A DNA stretch of 64,000 nucleotides, from contig NZ_CP107976.1 in assembly GCF_036099295.1 (NCBI RefSeq), positions 3,472,001-3,536,000 of the forward strand, in the 5' to 3' direction. Below, piece by piece: positions 17,072 through 25,884 of this stretch (positions are counted from its first letter, which is position 1; every line of letters starts with the position of its first letter). This DNA is from Streptomyces sp. NBC_00358. Lineage in GTDB: Bacteria > Actinomycetota > Actinomycetes > Streptomycetales > Streptomycetaceae. The position numbers and the translations under genes were made by a program. Below the pieces are notes generated by a model, which was given only the letters and a program-made list of their open reading frames with translations, ran no database searches and was not told the origin of the DNA.

Positions 17072-18529
17072 GTGAGTGACACCCCATTCGGATTCGGCCT
17101 TCCGCCGGAGGAGCCGGAGAACGGCGACGAGGGCAAGAAGAAGGACCAGGAGAGCGGCGGTGGTCAGGGACCGTTCGGTTTCGGGCTGCCCGGAGCCGGT
17201 GGCCCCGGAGCCGACAATCCGCTCGCAGCCATGTTCGGTTCGATGAACCCCAATGACCTGGGCGCCGCGTTCCAGCAACTGGGCCAGATGCTCTCGTACG
17301 AGGGTGGTCCGGTGAATTGGGACATGGCCAAGCAGATCGCCCGGCAGACGGTCGCCCAGGGCACCTCTGACGGCACCAAGGACGCGAGCGTCGGCCCCGC
17401 CGAGCGTCTCGCGGTCGAGGAGGCCGTCCGTCTGGCCGATCACTGGCTGGACGACGCGACGTCCCTGCCGTCCGGTGCCACCTCCGCGCTCGCGTGGAGC
17501 CGCGCGGAGTGGGTCGAGGCGACCCTGCCCGTGTGGAAGGAGCTCGTCGACCCCGTCGCCGAGCGGGTCGGCGCGGCCATGGGCGACGTGCTGCCCGAGG
17601 AGATGCAGGCCATGGCGGGCCCGCTGATCGGCATGATGCGCTCCATGGGCGGAGCCATGTTCGGTACGCAGATCGGGCAGGCCGTGGGCGTGCTCGCGGG
17701 CGAGGTCGTCGGCTCGACCGACATCGGTCTGCCGCTCGGCCCGGTCGGCAAGGCCGCGCTGCTGCCGCTGAACATCGAGTCGTTCGGCAAGGACCTGAGC
17801 GTCCCCCAGGAAGAGGTGCGGCTCTATCTCGCCCTGCGCGAGGCCGCCCATCAGCGCCTCTTCGCGCACGTGCCGTGGCTGCGCTCGCACCTGTTCGGCG
17901 CAGTCGAGGGGTACGCGCGCGGGATCAAGGTCGACACCGCGAAACTGGAGGACGTGGTCGGCCAGTTCGACCCGCAGAACCCGGAGGAGCTTCAGCAGGC
18001 GCTCCAGCAGGGCATGTTCCAGCCTGAGGACACGCCCGAGCAGAAGGCCGCGCTGGCCCGCCTGGAGACGGCGCTCGCGCTGGTCGAGGGCTGGGTGGAC
18101 GCGGTCGTCCACTCCGCGGCCAAGCCGCGTCTGTCCTCGGCCGACGCGCTGCGCGAGACGCTGCGCCGCCGCCGCGCGACGGGCGGTCCCGCCGAGCAGA
18201 CGTTCGCCACGCTGATCGGTCTGGAACTGCGCCCGCGCCGGCTGCGCGACGCCTCGCGGCTGTGGGCCTCGCTCACCGACGCGCGCGGTGTGGACGGCCG
18301 GGACGGTCTGTGGGCCCACCCGGACATGCTGCCGACGGCGACCGACCTGGACGACCCGGACGGCTTCGTGCACCGCGAGCACATGGACTTCTCCGAGCTC
18401 GACAAGATGCTCGGTGAGGCCGCGAGCGGTTCCGCCGAGAAGCCGAACCTGAAGAAGGACGACACCGGAGAATCCGACCCGGGCGACGGCAAGGGCACGG
18501 ACAGCGGCACGGGCGACGGCACCGAGTGA
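17072..18529 (+). CDS. DUF2342 zinc-dependent metalloprotease-like protein
   Basis: A 485-residue protein of the actinobacterial DUF2342 family (Rv3195 in M. tuberculosis). Two FGFGLP motifs at residues about 5-10 and 38-43 flank an acidic, disordered N-terminus. The putative zinc motif is LREAAHQRLFAHVPWL (about residue 255), a reversed or variant HExxH-like element recognised in the family. The C-terminal 40 residues are Asp/Gly/Lys rich and disordered. GTG 17072 follows GAGGAA at six bases. Its stop overlaps the start of the Nudix gene (GTGA), indicating translational coupling. Proteolytic activity is inferred, not shown. Confidence 0.87.
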   Translation: MSDTPFGFGLPPEEPENGDEGKKKDQESGGGQGPFGFGLPGAGGPGADNPLAAMFGSMNPNDLGAAFQQLGQMLSYEGGPVNWDMAKQIARQTVAQGTSDGTKDASVGPAERLAVEEAVRLADHWLDDATSLPSGATSALAWSRAEWVEATLPVWKELVDPVAERVGAAMGDVLPEEMQAMAGPLIGMMRSMGGAMFGTQIGQAVGVLAGEVVGSTDIGLPLGPVGKAALLPLNIESFGKDLSVPQEEVRLYLALREAAHQRLFAHVPWLRSHLFGAVEGYARGIKVDTAKLEDVVGQFDPQNPEELQQALQQGMFQPEDTPEQKAALARLETALALVEGWVDAVVHSAAKPRLSSADALRETLRRRRATGGPAEQTFATLIGLELRPRRLRDASRLWASLTDARGVDGRDGLWAHPDMLPTATDLDDPDGFVHREHMDFSELDKMLGEAASGSAEKPNLKKDDTGESDPGDGKGTDSGTGDGTE

Positions 18530-19047
18530 GCCTGTACGACGACGCGGTCCTCGTACTGAAGGGCCACGAGGGCCAGGAAGAGCTGCGCCAGGTCTATCTC
18601 GACCACCTGTCCGAGCATCCGGACGGGATGTGGAAGGCGTGCCACGCCGGGCACGTCACGGCGAGCGCGCTGGTGATCGACCCGCGACGGGGCCGCGTCC
18701 TGCTGACGCTGCACCGCAAGCTGCGGATGTGGCTCCAGATGGGCGGTCACTGCGAGCCCGGCGACCCGACCCTGGCCGAGGCGGCTCTGCGCGAGGCGGC
18801 CGAGGAGTCGGGTATCCAGGGGCTGACCCTGCTGCCGGGCGGCCCCGTGACGCTGGACCGGCACGCCATCCCGGCGCCGTGCAACTGGCATCTGGACGTC
18901 CAGTACGCGGCCCTCGCCCCGGCCGATGCCGTCGAGGACATCAGCGACGAGTCCCTCGACCTGCGCTGGTTCGCGTACGACGAGGTCGCCGACGTGGCCG
19001 ACGCCTCGGTCGTCCGTCTCCTGAAAGGGGCCCGCGCCCGGGTGTGA
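18526..19047 (+). CDS. Nudix hydrolase, translationally coupled to the DUF2342 gene
   Basis: A 173-residue Nudix protein. The Nudix helix reads GGHCEPGD followed by REAAEESGI. Compared with the textbook Gx5Ex7REUxEExGU pattern, the first Glu is Asp and the spacing to RE is eight instead of seven residues; the catalytic REUxEE is intact. GTG 18526 overlaps the preceding stop. Nudix enzymes hydrolyse nucleoside diphosphates linked to other groups; the substrate here is unknown. A strong bidirectional terminator follows. Confidence 0.9.
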   Translation: MSLYDDAVLVLKGHEGQEELRQVYLDHLSEHPDGMWKACHAGHVTASALVIDPRRGRVLLTLHRKLRMWLQMGGHCEPGDPTLAEAALREAAEESGIQGLTLLPGGPVTLDRHAIPAPCNWHLDVQYAALAPADAVEDISDESLDLRWFAYDEVADVADASVVRLLKGARARV

Positions 19048-19084
19048 CCGCGGCGGGCACGCCGGACGGGTCACCGCGGGGACC

Positions 19085-19133
19085 AGTACGGGTAAGGGGC
19101 GACCGCCATGGGCGGTCGCCCCTTACCCGTACT
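19085..19133. terminator. Perfect bidirectional terminator between Nudix and AIM24 genes
   Basis: A perfect 23-bp inverted repeat (outer AGTACGGGTAAGG / CCTTACCCGTACT) with a 3-base loop. It lies midway between convergent genes and is the longest perfect hairpin noticed in the window. Confidence 0.88.
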
Positions 19134-19173
19134 CACTGGACCGTCACTTCGCGAACGGCGAACGGCCCGACGG

Positions 19174-19929
19174 TCAGCTCCAGGCGTTGCCCTGGTTCTG
19201 CGCGTGCACGCCCTGCTGTCCCATGCCGTACTGGGCGCGCAACCCCTGGCCGATCGCCGCGTTCTGCGGCGGCAGCAGTTCACTGGGCTGCACGAGCGCG
19301 TAACCGCTGCCCATGAAGCTGAGCTCCCAGCCCTCGCCGGTGTTGCCGCGGCGCCGCCACACTCCGGAGGAGTGGGTCTGGGCCTGCATCTGTACGCGCA
19401 GGCCGGTGGACCACGCGACGATCGCGTCGGCATCGCAGTTGACGTACCGGTCCGGGGTGACCTGCATCATCAGCGGCGCCCCGGAGGTCACCAGCGCGAC
19501 CTTGCCGCGCCCCGTGATGTTGAGCTGGTACTTGCCCGAGCCGGAGATGCCGTACTGGCTGTCCACGGCGATGACCTCGTGGTGCAGCCCGGAGTCCATC
19601 GCCAGCACGTAGCTGCTGTCGACGGTGAGACCGTCCTGGTCCACGTCGAGGACGTGGACGTGCTGGCCGAGGTTGGCGAGGTAGACCGTGCCCTGCCCGT
19701 GGCAGCGCATCAGGTCGAGTCCCTCACCGGTGTACGCACGCGCGCGGTGCTGGCTGGTGTTCTGGTACTCGGCGTCGAACTCGACGAGACCCTGGTACGC
19801 GACCATGGTGCCCTTGCGGGCGAGGATGTCGTCGTGGCCCTCCAGGACGACGCGCAGCATCTGCTCGTTCTGCAGGCTGTAGCGGTCCTGGGTCTGCTGC
19901 TCGTTGTAGCCGAAAAGCGGGCTCTGCAT
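19174..19929 (-). CDS. AIM24 family protein, third gene of the TerD-AIM24 operon
   Basis: A 251-residue protein consisting of one AIM24 domain (beta-rich, TRAP-like fold). Typical strands are VLEGHDDILARKGTMVAYQG, LMRCHGQGTVYLA, LTVDSSYVLAMDSGL and NITGRGKVALVTSG. After the domain comes a short Gln/Gly-rich tail. ATG 19929 has AGGA upstream. It follows the second AIM24 gene by 16 bases. AIM24 proteins have no settled biochemical role; the bacterial ones often sit with tellurite-resistance (Ter) proteins, as here. Confidence 0.9.
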   Translation of the reverse strand: MQSPLFGYNEQQTQDRYSLQNEQMLRVVLEGHDDILARKGTMVAYQGLVEFDAEYQNTSQHRARAYTGEGLDLMRCHGQGTVYLANLGQHVHVLDVDQDGLTVDSSYVLAMDSGLHHEVIAVDSQYGISGSGKYQLNITGRGKVALVTSGAPLMMQVTPDRYVNCDADAIVAWSTGLRVQMQAQTHSSGVWRRRGNTGEGWELSFMGSGYALVQPSELLPPQNAAIGQGLRAQYGMGQQGVHAQNQGNAWS

Positions 19930-19945
19930 GATGTCCTGCTCCCCC

Positions 19946-20626
19946 TCAGCCCCGGACTCGGAGGCGGTCGGTGCTGTCCTCGCTGGGCTGGACGACGACG
20001 ATGCCCTGTCCGGAGAACGCCATCTGGAACGCCTCGCCGCTGCCGCGTCCGATCAGCGACTGCGCCTTGAAGCTGCGCTTGCCCTTCACCTTGAGGTTCG
20101 GGGACCAGGCGACGAGCGCGTCCGGGTCGACGTACGTCTCGTCCTCACCACCGCCGCAGTCGACGACGATCGGGGTGCCCCGAGAGGTCAGCGCGACCCA
20201 GCCCTGACCGGAGATCTTGGTGTTCCACAGACCCTGTCCGGCGAACTTGGCGAGCCCCTTCACCCGCTCGACACCCCAGGTGAGATGGGCGTCGAAGGCG
20301 AGCAGGTTCGTCGCGTTGACGGAGATCGCGTCCCCGTTGAGGTTGATGACGACGACGTTCGCCCCGTAGTCGGCGAGATAGAGCAGGCCGTCGCCGGAGC
20401 ACTTCATGAGGGGCGCGCCCTCGCCGGTCATCCAGTCGCGTGCGATCTGGCGTACGGCGGGCGGGTTGGGCTCGTACTGGACGAACCCTTCGTAGGCGAC
20501 CATCGACCCCACGCGCGCGAGGAGGTCGCTTCCGGTCTGCATGGCGACCTTCAGCATGTGACTGCCGTGGTTCTCCATGCGCGCGGTGACGGGTGCCGGG
20601 GCAAAGCCCGCGAGTGGCTGGTTCAT
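19946..20626 (-). CDS. AIM24 family protein, second gene of the operon
   Basis: A 226-residue single AIM24 domain protein. The same repeating beta motifs occur: DLLARVGSMVAYEGFVQY, LMKCSGDGLLYLADYG, AISVNATNLLAFDAHL, KISGQGWVALTSRGTP. It is a clear paralogue of its neighbours. ATG 20626 with GGGAG upstream lies 11 bases after the TerD-AIM24 gene, and the next gene follows 16 bases later, so the three are one operon. Role unknown. Confidence 0.9.
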   Translation of the reverse strand: MNQPLAGFAPAPVTARMENHGSHMLKVAMQTGSDLLARVGSMVAYEGFVQYEPNPPAVRQIARDWMTGEGAPLMKCSGDGLLYLADYGANVVVINLNGDAISVNATNLLAFDAHLTWGVERVKGLAKFAGQGLWNTKISGQGWVALTSRGTPIVVDCGGGEDETYVDPDALVAWSPNLKVKGKRSFKAQSLIGRGSGEAFQMAFSGQGIVVVQPSEDSTDRLRVRG

Positions 20627-20637
20627 GTCGGGCTCCC

Positions 20638-22263
20638 TCAGACCTCGTACGGCTGGACGACGACGAAATTGCCTGGCGCGGCGCGGAACTGGAGGTTCAC
20701 GCTCTCGCCGGTGTCGCCGGCGTAGGCGTTCCGGCGCATCCTCACCTGACTGGAGACGATCACCTGAGCGGCCGCGGACCAGGCGACGACGGCGTTGCAG
20801 TCGGCGAACGTCGTGGGCGTCACCGGCAGGACGACAGGGGCGCCGTGCGTCTTGACGACGATGGTGCCCGTCCCCTGGAACTGCATGGTGAACAGGGCGC
20901 CCCCGGGGATGCCGTGTCCCTCGATGCGACGGACCTCGTACTGAAGGGACTCGTCGAAGGCGAGGACGCTCTCCGCGGAGACACAGATCGCGTCCCCCTG
21001 GAGCTCGATCGGGTGCACATGGGTGGCGTTCTCGGCGAAGAACACCTGGCCCTGACCGGTGCAGCGCATCAGCTGCATCTCCTGGCCGGTGGCGCTGCCC
21101 ACGAGCCGGCCGGCGAACCCGGCGCCCTTGTAGCTGAAGTCGACCTTGCCCTGGTACAGCACCATGCTGCCCTGGCGGGCCAGCACGGGCTGACCGCCGA
21201 TGCCGAGATCGACGCGGATGAGCTTCTTGTTCTGCGGAGTCCACCGCTGGCCCGTGGGCGTCTCCTTGAAGGCTCCCAGCGCGGCGGACACACCGGCCCC
21301 ACCCTGCGGGGCGCCCTGGGGCGCGCCGTACGGGGAAGGGGCGGGCTGACCCGGGTACGGCGCGGGTGCCTGGCCCGGGATCTGGCCGAACTGCGGCTGC
21401 TGACCGTATCCGGGGGGTGCCGTCGGAGGCTGCTGGCCGTAACCGGGAGGAGCGGGCGGTGACTGCTGGCCGTATCCGGGGGGCGGACCGGGCGGGCCGG
21501 GCGGCTGCCCGTACGGCGCGGGGCCCGGCGGCGGAACGGTGCCGCCCGGCGGGATGTGCAACGGACCCACGAGAGTGGGCGCGGCGTGCACGGAGGGCAC
21601 GGGCGTCGGAGCGTGCGGCGTGGCACCGGGGGGCGGCGCGAAGCCCTGCGGGGCGGGCGCCGCCGGCGCGCCGAACGTGGGCGGGGCGAAGGACGGGGCG
21701 GCGCCGGACTGCGGCTGCGGGTCTGCGGGCGCCTCTTCGGCGACCTCGCCGCCGAAGTTCTTCAGGAGTGCGTCGAGGCCGCCGTCGAAGCCCTGCCCCA
21801 CGGCGGCGAACCGCCATACGTCCTTGAGGTAGAAGTCGCCCAGCATCACGGCACGTTCGGTGGAGAACTCGGAACCGCTGAACGCGTACCGGGCCACCTC
21901 CTCGCCGCCCGCGACGACGCGCAGGTATCCAGGGGCTATCTGCGACATCTGTCCGGCGCCGTCGATCGTCGCCGTGAAGGCCAGCTTCTGGATCTGCGCC
22001 GGGATCCGGTCGAGGGTGACCCGGAAGGACTCCGTGTCGCCCGATTGCGCGCCGAGCAGCTGAATGGACTCCTCGGGGGACTTCGGCTGATTGAAGAAGA
22101 CGAAGTACCGGTCGTCCGACAGCCGTTCCTCGGCGTCCAGACCGAAGCAGCTGATGTCGAAGGTGAGTCCGGGGCCGGTGATCTGCACACCTACGTACAG
22201 ATCGGTGCCCGCGGTGAGGTCACTGATCTTGGCCTTGTGGCCGCGTTGGAATTCCCTGGCCAT
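20638..22263 (-). CDS. TerD-domain / AIM24-domain fusion protein
   Basis: A 541-residue fusion. Residues about 1-175 are a TerD domain (LYVGVQITGPGLTFDISCFGLDAEERLSDDRYFVFFNQ) with the acidic Ca2+-binding loops of tellurite-resistance proteins. Residues about 180-330 are a Pro/Gly/Gln linker with three PPGYGQQ repeats. Residues about 335-541 are an AIM24 domain (VLARQGSMVLYQGKVDFSYKG ... LMRCTGQGQVFFAENA). ATG 22263 starts exactly at the TerD consensus MAREFQRG. As first gene of a three-gene operon it puts Ter-type stress chemistry and AIM24 in one polypeptide. The exact process is unknown. Confidence 0.92.
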   Translation of the reverse strand: MAREFQRGHKAKISDLTAGTDLYVGVQITGPGLTFDISCFGLDAEERLSDDRYFVFFNQPKSPEESIQLLGAQSGDTESFRVTLDRIPAQIQKLAFTATIDGAGQMSQIAPGYLRVVAGGEEVARYAFSGSEFSTERAVMLGDFYLKDVWRFAAVGQGFDGGLDALLKNFGGEVAEEAPADPQPQSGAAPSFAPPTFGAPAAPAPQGFAPPPGATPHAPTPVPSVHAAPTLVGPLHIPPGGTVPPPGPAPYGQPPGPPGPPPGYGQQSPPAPPGYGQQPPTAPPGYGQQPQFGQIPGQAPAPYPGQPAPSPYGAPQGAPQGGAGVSAALGAFKETPTGQRWTPQNKKLIRVDLGIGGQPVLARQGSMVLYQGKVDFSYKGAGFAGRLVGSATGQEMQLMRCTGQGQVFFAENATHVHPIELQGDAICVSAESVLAFDESLQYEVRRIEGHGIPGGALFTMQFQGTGTIVVKTHGAPVVLPVTPTTFADCNAVVAWSAAAQVIVSSQVRMRRNAYAGDTGESVNLQFRAAPGNFVVVQPYEV

Positions 22264-22388
22264 GCGTAACGACCGTCCCCCATCCCGAATGCGAGTGCGT
22301 CGCGTCAGGCTAACGGCAAAGTCCGGAAGTGGACGAAGCCGGTACAGACCCGGTACACAATCACCCTCGTGGCGGGGTCCGTCCGCCT

Positions 22389-22985
22389 CTACTCGTCGCG
22401 TGCCACCGGGAGGTGGGGCAGCCGGTCGGCGGCGACGACGCCTTCGAGATAGCCGCGAGCGCGCTCGGTACGCGGATAGGACTCCAGGAGCCGCCAGAAG
22501 CCCGGTCCGTGGCCGGGTACGAGCAGATGGGCGAGCTCGTGGAGCAGGACGTAGTCGACGACGTACTCGGGCATGCCCTGCAGCCGGTGGGACAGCCGGA
22601 TGCTGCCCTCGGCCGGGGTGCAGGAGCCCCAGCGGGTGTTCTGGTTGGTGACCCAGCGCACCGAGGACGGCCGGGCGCGGCCGTCGAAGTAGTGGGCCGA
22701 CAACCGCTCGGCGCGTTCGGCCAGCTCGGTGTCGCCGAGGACCCGTTTGCTTTCCTGCGCGGCCAGTTTGTCGAGCATGACGGTCACCCAGCGCTGCTCC
22801 TCCGCCTCGGACATACGGGCGGGGATGAGCACGACGGTGCGATCGCCCTCGCGGTACGCGGAGACGGTTCTGCGCCGTCGGGCACTCCTGCGGACCTCGA
22901 TCGCGCTCGCCCCCGAACCGCTCGGCGGCGGGCTCGTCGTGCTGCGCTGTGATGTTGGGGCGCTGTGCAGTGGGTCGGCGGGCAC
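22389..22985 (-). CDS. YgjP-type (DUF45/M48-like) metallopeptidase
   Basis: A 198-residue putative zinc peptidase. HELAHLLVPGHGPGFW (around residue 149) carries the HExxH site and a third His, and NTRWGSCTPAEGSIRLSHRL is the YgjP/DUF45 signature just before it. The N-terminal 30 residues are Ser/Pro-rich and probably disordered. It is divergent from the E1-like gene with a 216-base gap that contains a DnaA-box-like sequence. Substrate unknown. Confidence 0.88.
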   Translation of the reverse strand: MPADPLHSAPTSQRSTTSPPPSGSGASAIEVRRSARRRRTVSAYREGDRTVVLIPARMSEAEEQRWVTVMLDKLAAQESKRVLGDTELAERAERLSAHYFDGRARPSSVRWVTNQNTRWGSCTPAEGSIRLSHRLQGMPEYVVDYVLLHELAHLLVPGHGPGFWRLLESYPRTERARGYLEGVVAADRLPHLPVARDE

Positions 22986-23088
22986 GCCCCGACGTTACCC
23001 GCTGCACATGGGGGAAGTCCCGCCCCCGGGACGGTTCGATGCCGATCCGCACCCTGCGCGTTTTATTTGTGCGACGAACGGTGCCGCC

Positions 23089-23097
23089 TGTGGACAA
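23089..23097 (-). promoter_or_regulatory. DnaA-box-like sequence
   Basis: TTGTCCACA on the minus strand matches the favoured Streptomyces DnaA box in all nine positions. It lies in the divergent region between the YgjP-type and E1-like genes. Confidence 0.4.
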
Positions 23098-23201
23098 CTT
23101 TCGGCGGGGTTCGGCGGGCGCGGGCATGCTGGCATTCGGTCCGCGCTGCGCAAGTGCGCCGCGGACATTCAGGGACGAACTACGGTCTACGGGGGTAGGT
23201 C

Positions 23202-24392
23202 ATGCATCCGATCGTGAAGCCCGCTCTGCGGCGCGGCTGGCGGGATCTCAACACCGTGCAGTTCGGAATGGCACCGGCGCACGCGATGGTCCTGGGCCCG
23301 ATGGACACGGCGACGGGCAGCTTCCTCGAACTGCTCGACGGGACCCGCGGAATGCCGCTGTTGCGCGAACAGGGCCGTGAGATGGGGCTGCCCGACGGGC
23401 ATGTCGACGGACTGGTGGACCGGCTGGCCCGGTCGGGTCTGCTGGACGACACGACCGGAGGCGGCCCGGCCGCGGCCGCGTTACGAGAGAAGAAGGAGGT
23501 CATGGACCGGCTGCGATCCGACCTCGCCTCCCTCTCACTCGTCGCGCCCGGACCGGGCGGGGCCGTCGAGCGGCTGGCCGCCCGCCGCTGCCTGCGTGTG
23601 CGGGTGCGGGGCGCCGGCCGGGTGGGGGTCGTCCTGGCCGCGCTGCTCGCGGGCGCCGGCGTGGGCGAGGTCGAGGTACGTGACCTCGGCCGCGTCGAAC
23701 CGTGGGACGTGGCGCCCGGCGGACTTCCCGTCGAGTCCATCGGCGAGCGCCGTGAGGACGCCGCCCGCCGGGCGGTGCGCCGAGCCGCCCCGGACCGTCC
23801 GCCCCGCCCCTCCGCCGAAGGGAAGGAGGGAGAAGGGACCCACGGACTGTCGCTGGTGATCCTCGCTCCCCGCGACGGTCTCGCCGTCCACGCGCCGGAC
23901 CCCGCCGCGGCCGAGAGCCTGATCGCTTCAGGGACACCCCACCTCTACGCGGGGGTGGTCGAGGCGACCGGAATCGTGGGCCCCTTGGTCCTGCCGGGCG
24001 ACACCGGCTGCGCGAACTGTCTGGACCTGCGGCGCACCGACCGGGATCCGACCTGGCCGCGGCTCGTGGCACAGTGGCGCTCCGGGCGGCAGTGCCGAGT
24101 GACCGCATGCGATCTGGCCCTGGCCGCGGCGGTCGCGGGACTCGCCGCGAGCCACGCGCTCGCCTTCCTGGACGGGGATCTTCCCGCCACCGCGGGCGCC
24201 CGCTGGGAGGCGTCGCTCCCCGGAGCCGACTGGCATGCGACGCCGGTCTGGGCCCATCCCGCCTGCCCCTGCGGCACCGCGGAGAAAACAAAAGGTGAGC
24301 GGACCCCCGTGGACGGCGAAGGGCACGAGACAATGGCAGGGCAACAGCCGCACGCGGCACGGCTTGCTGGGACCTGGAGGGCGCATGTCTGA
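23202..24392 (+). CDS. E1/ThiF-like protein resembling TOMM leader-binding (cyclodehydratase C-type) proteins
   Basis: A 396-residue protein. Residues 1-90 resemble the winged-helix segment of thiazole/oxazole-modified microcin partner proteins (RGWRDLNTVQFGMAPAHAMVL ... LARSGLLDD). Residues about 131-260 form a Rossmann E1-like core with RVRGAGRVGVVLAALL. A zinc site is suggested by C270-x2-C273 (GCANC) and C355-x-C357 (CPC). The last 35 residues are unrelated and polar. No adenylating Arg or Cys nucleophile is obvious, so it may bind rather than activate a peptide. Its stop overlaps the ABC1 kinase start by eight bases. No YcaO or dehydrogenase is nearby. Name by family resemblance only. 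Confidence 0.75.
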   Translation: MHPIVKPALRRGWRDLNTVQFGMAPAHAMVLGPMDTATGSFLELLDGTRGMPLLREQGREMGLPDGHVDGLVDRLARSGLLDDTTGGGPAAAALREKKEVMDRLRSDLASLSLVAPGPGGAVERLAARRCLRVRVRGAGRVGVVLAALLAGAGVGEVEVRDLGRVEPWDVAPGGLPVESIGERREDAARRAVRRAAPDRPPRPSAEGKEGEGTHGLSLVILAPRDGLAVHAPDPAAAESLIASGTPHLYAGVVEATGIVGPLVLPGDTGCANCLDLRRTDRDPTWPRLVAQWRSGRQCRVTACDLALAAAVAGLAASHALAFLDGDLPATAGARWEASLPGADWHATPVWAHPACPCGTAEKTKGERTPVDGEGHETMAGQQPHAARLAGTWRAHV

Positions 24393-25761
24393 TCTTCCCC
24401 GGAAGGCAGTCACCCGTACTGCCAAACTGGCCGCGCTGCCGCTCGGCTTCGCCGGGCGGGCGACCTGGGGACTCGGGAAGCGGATCGGCGGGAAGTCGGC
24501 GGAGATCGTGGGCCGCGAGCTCCAGCAGCGCACGGCCGAGCAGCTCTTCCGGGTCCTGGGCGAGCTGAAAGGCGGTGCGATGAAGTTCGGACAGGCACTG
24601 TCCGTATTCGAGTCGGCGCTGCCGGAGGAGGTCGCGGGTCCGTATCGGGCGGCGCTGACGAAGCTCCAGGAGGCGGCACCTCCCATGCCGACGCGCACGG
24701 TCCACTCCGTGCTGGAGGAGCGGCTCGGCGCGGACTGGTCGGAGCTGTTCGTGGAGTTCGAGGACAAGCCGTCCGCGGCGGCCTCGATCGGCCAGGTGCA
24801 CCGGGCGGTGTGGCACGACGGCCGTGAAGTCGCCGTCAAGGTGCAGTATCCGGGCGCGGGTGAGGCCCTGCTGTCCGACCTGACCCAACTCGGCCGATTC
24901 GCACGGCTCCTGGGCCCCCTGATCCCCGGCATGGACATCAAGCCGCTGATCACGGAGCTGCGCGACCGGGTCGCCGAGGAGCTCGACTACGGTCTGGAGG
25001 CGCAGGCCCAGGCAGCGCACGCCGAGGAGTTCGCGGGCGACCCGGACGTCCTGGTGCCCGCGGTGGTCCATCAGTGCGAGCAGGTCCTGGTGACCGAGTG
25101 GATCGACGGGGTGCCTCTGTCGGAGGTCATCACCGGCGGCACGCAGGAGCAGCGGGACCGTGCCGGCCAGTTGCTGGCCCGCTTCCTCTTCTCGGGCCCC
25201 GCCCGGACGGGCCTGCTGCACGCCGACCCGCACCCGGGCAATTTCCGTCTTCTGCCGGATGAGAAGAGCGGCTGGCGCCTGGGAGTCCTGGACTTCGGCA
25301 CGGTGGACCGGCTTCCCGGCGGCCTGCCTCAGCCGATCGGCGATTCCCTGCGCATGACCCTCGACGGTGACGCCGAGTCGGTCTACGAACTGCTCTGCGA
25401 GGAAGGCTTCGTCAAGGAGTCGATAGACCTCGAACCCGACGCGGTGCTGGACTATCTGCTGCCGATCATCGAACCGGCCGAAGCGGACGAGTTCACCTTC
25501 ACCCGAGGCTGGATGCGCAGCCAGGCCGCCCGCATCGCCGACCCGCGCTCCCCCGCCCACCAGTTGGGCCGGCAGCTGAATCTGCCGCCCGCGTACCTCC
25601 TCATACACCGTGTGACCCTCAGCACCATAGGGGTGCTGTGCCAGCTCGGCGCGACGGTCCGTCTGCGCGACGAACTGGAGGAGTGGCTGCCGGGGTTCGT
25701 CCGGGAGGAGGAGCTGGAGGACGAGGAGTTGGGAGAAGCGGTGTCGGCCGCCGAGGCGTGA
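24385..25761 (+). CDS. ABC1/UbiB-family atypical protein kinase-like ATPase
   Basis: A 458-residue ABC1 (ADCK/UbiB) protein. The diagnostic KxGQ motif (KFGQ, residues 67-70), ASIGQVHRA, VAVKVQYPG (ATP-binding Lys), HADPHPGNF (catalytic loop) and LDFG (metal loop) are all present. In quinone-making organisms the family supports ubiquinone synthesis as ATPases. Here the gene is beside wblC, as is Rv3197 beside whiB7 in M. tuberculosis, so a link to antibiotic stress is more likely. ATG 24385 has GGAGG upstream and overlaps the E1-like gene by eight bases, so translation is coupled. The acidic C-terminus (ELEDEELGEA) is probably disordered. Confidence 0.92.
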   Translation: MSDLPRKAVTRTAKLAALPLGFAGRATWGLGKRIGGKSAEIVGRELQQRTAEQLFRVLGELKGGAMKFGQALSVFESALPEEVAGPYRAALTKLQEAAPPMPTRTVHSVLEERLGADWSELFVEFEDKPSAAASIGQVHRAVWHDGREVAVKVQYPGAGEALLSDLTQLGRFARLLGPLIPGMDIKPLITELRDRVAEELDYGLEAQAQAAHAEEFAGDPDVLVPAVVHQCEQVLVTEWIDGVPLSEVITGGTQEQRDRAGQLLARFLFSGPARTGLLHADPHPGNFRLLPDEKSGWRLGVLDFGTVDRLPGGLPQPIGDSLRMTLDGDAESVYELLCEEGFVKESIDLEPDAVLDYLLPIIEPAEADEFTFTRGWMRSQAARIADPRSPAHQLGRQLNLPPAYLLIHRVTLSTIGVLCQLGATVRLRDELEEWLPGFVREEELEDEELGEAVSAAEA

Positions 25762-25884
25762 GCCGACGCCGGGGCGGCCCCCGGGCTCGCAGCCGTCGGG
25801 CCCGTTGCGGATCGGCCGTTGTCCAGCGGAGTTGTGTCTCGGGCGTTGTCCCAGGGGGTGCGGGTCGGGCGCGGTCGAGCGGGT

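Noticed and set aside
23202..24392. A thiazole/oxazole-modified peptide (TOMM) gene cluster around the E1-like protein
   Set aside because: No YcaO, dehydrogenase, transporter or plausible precursor peptide is near. Only the E1-like protein and an ABC1 kinase are present.
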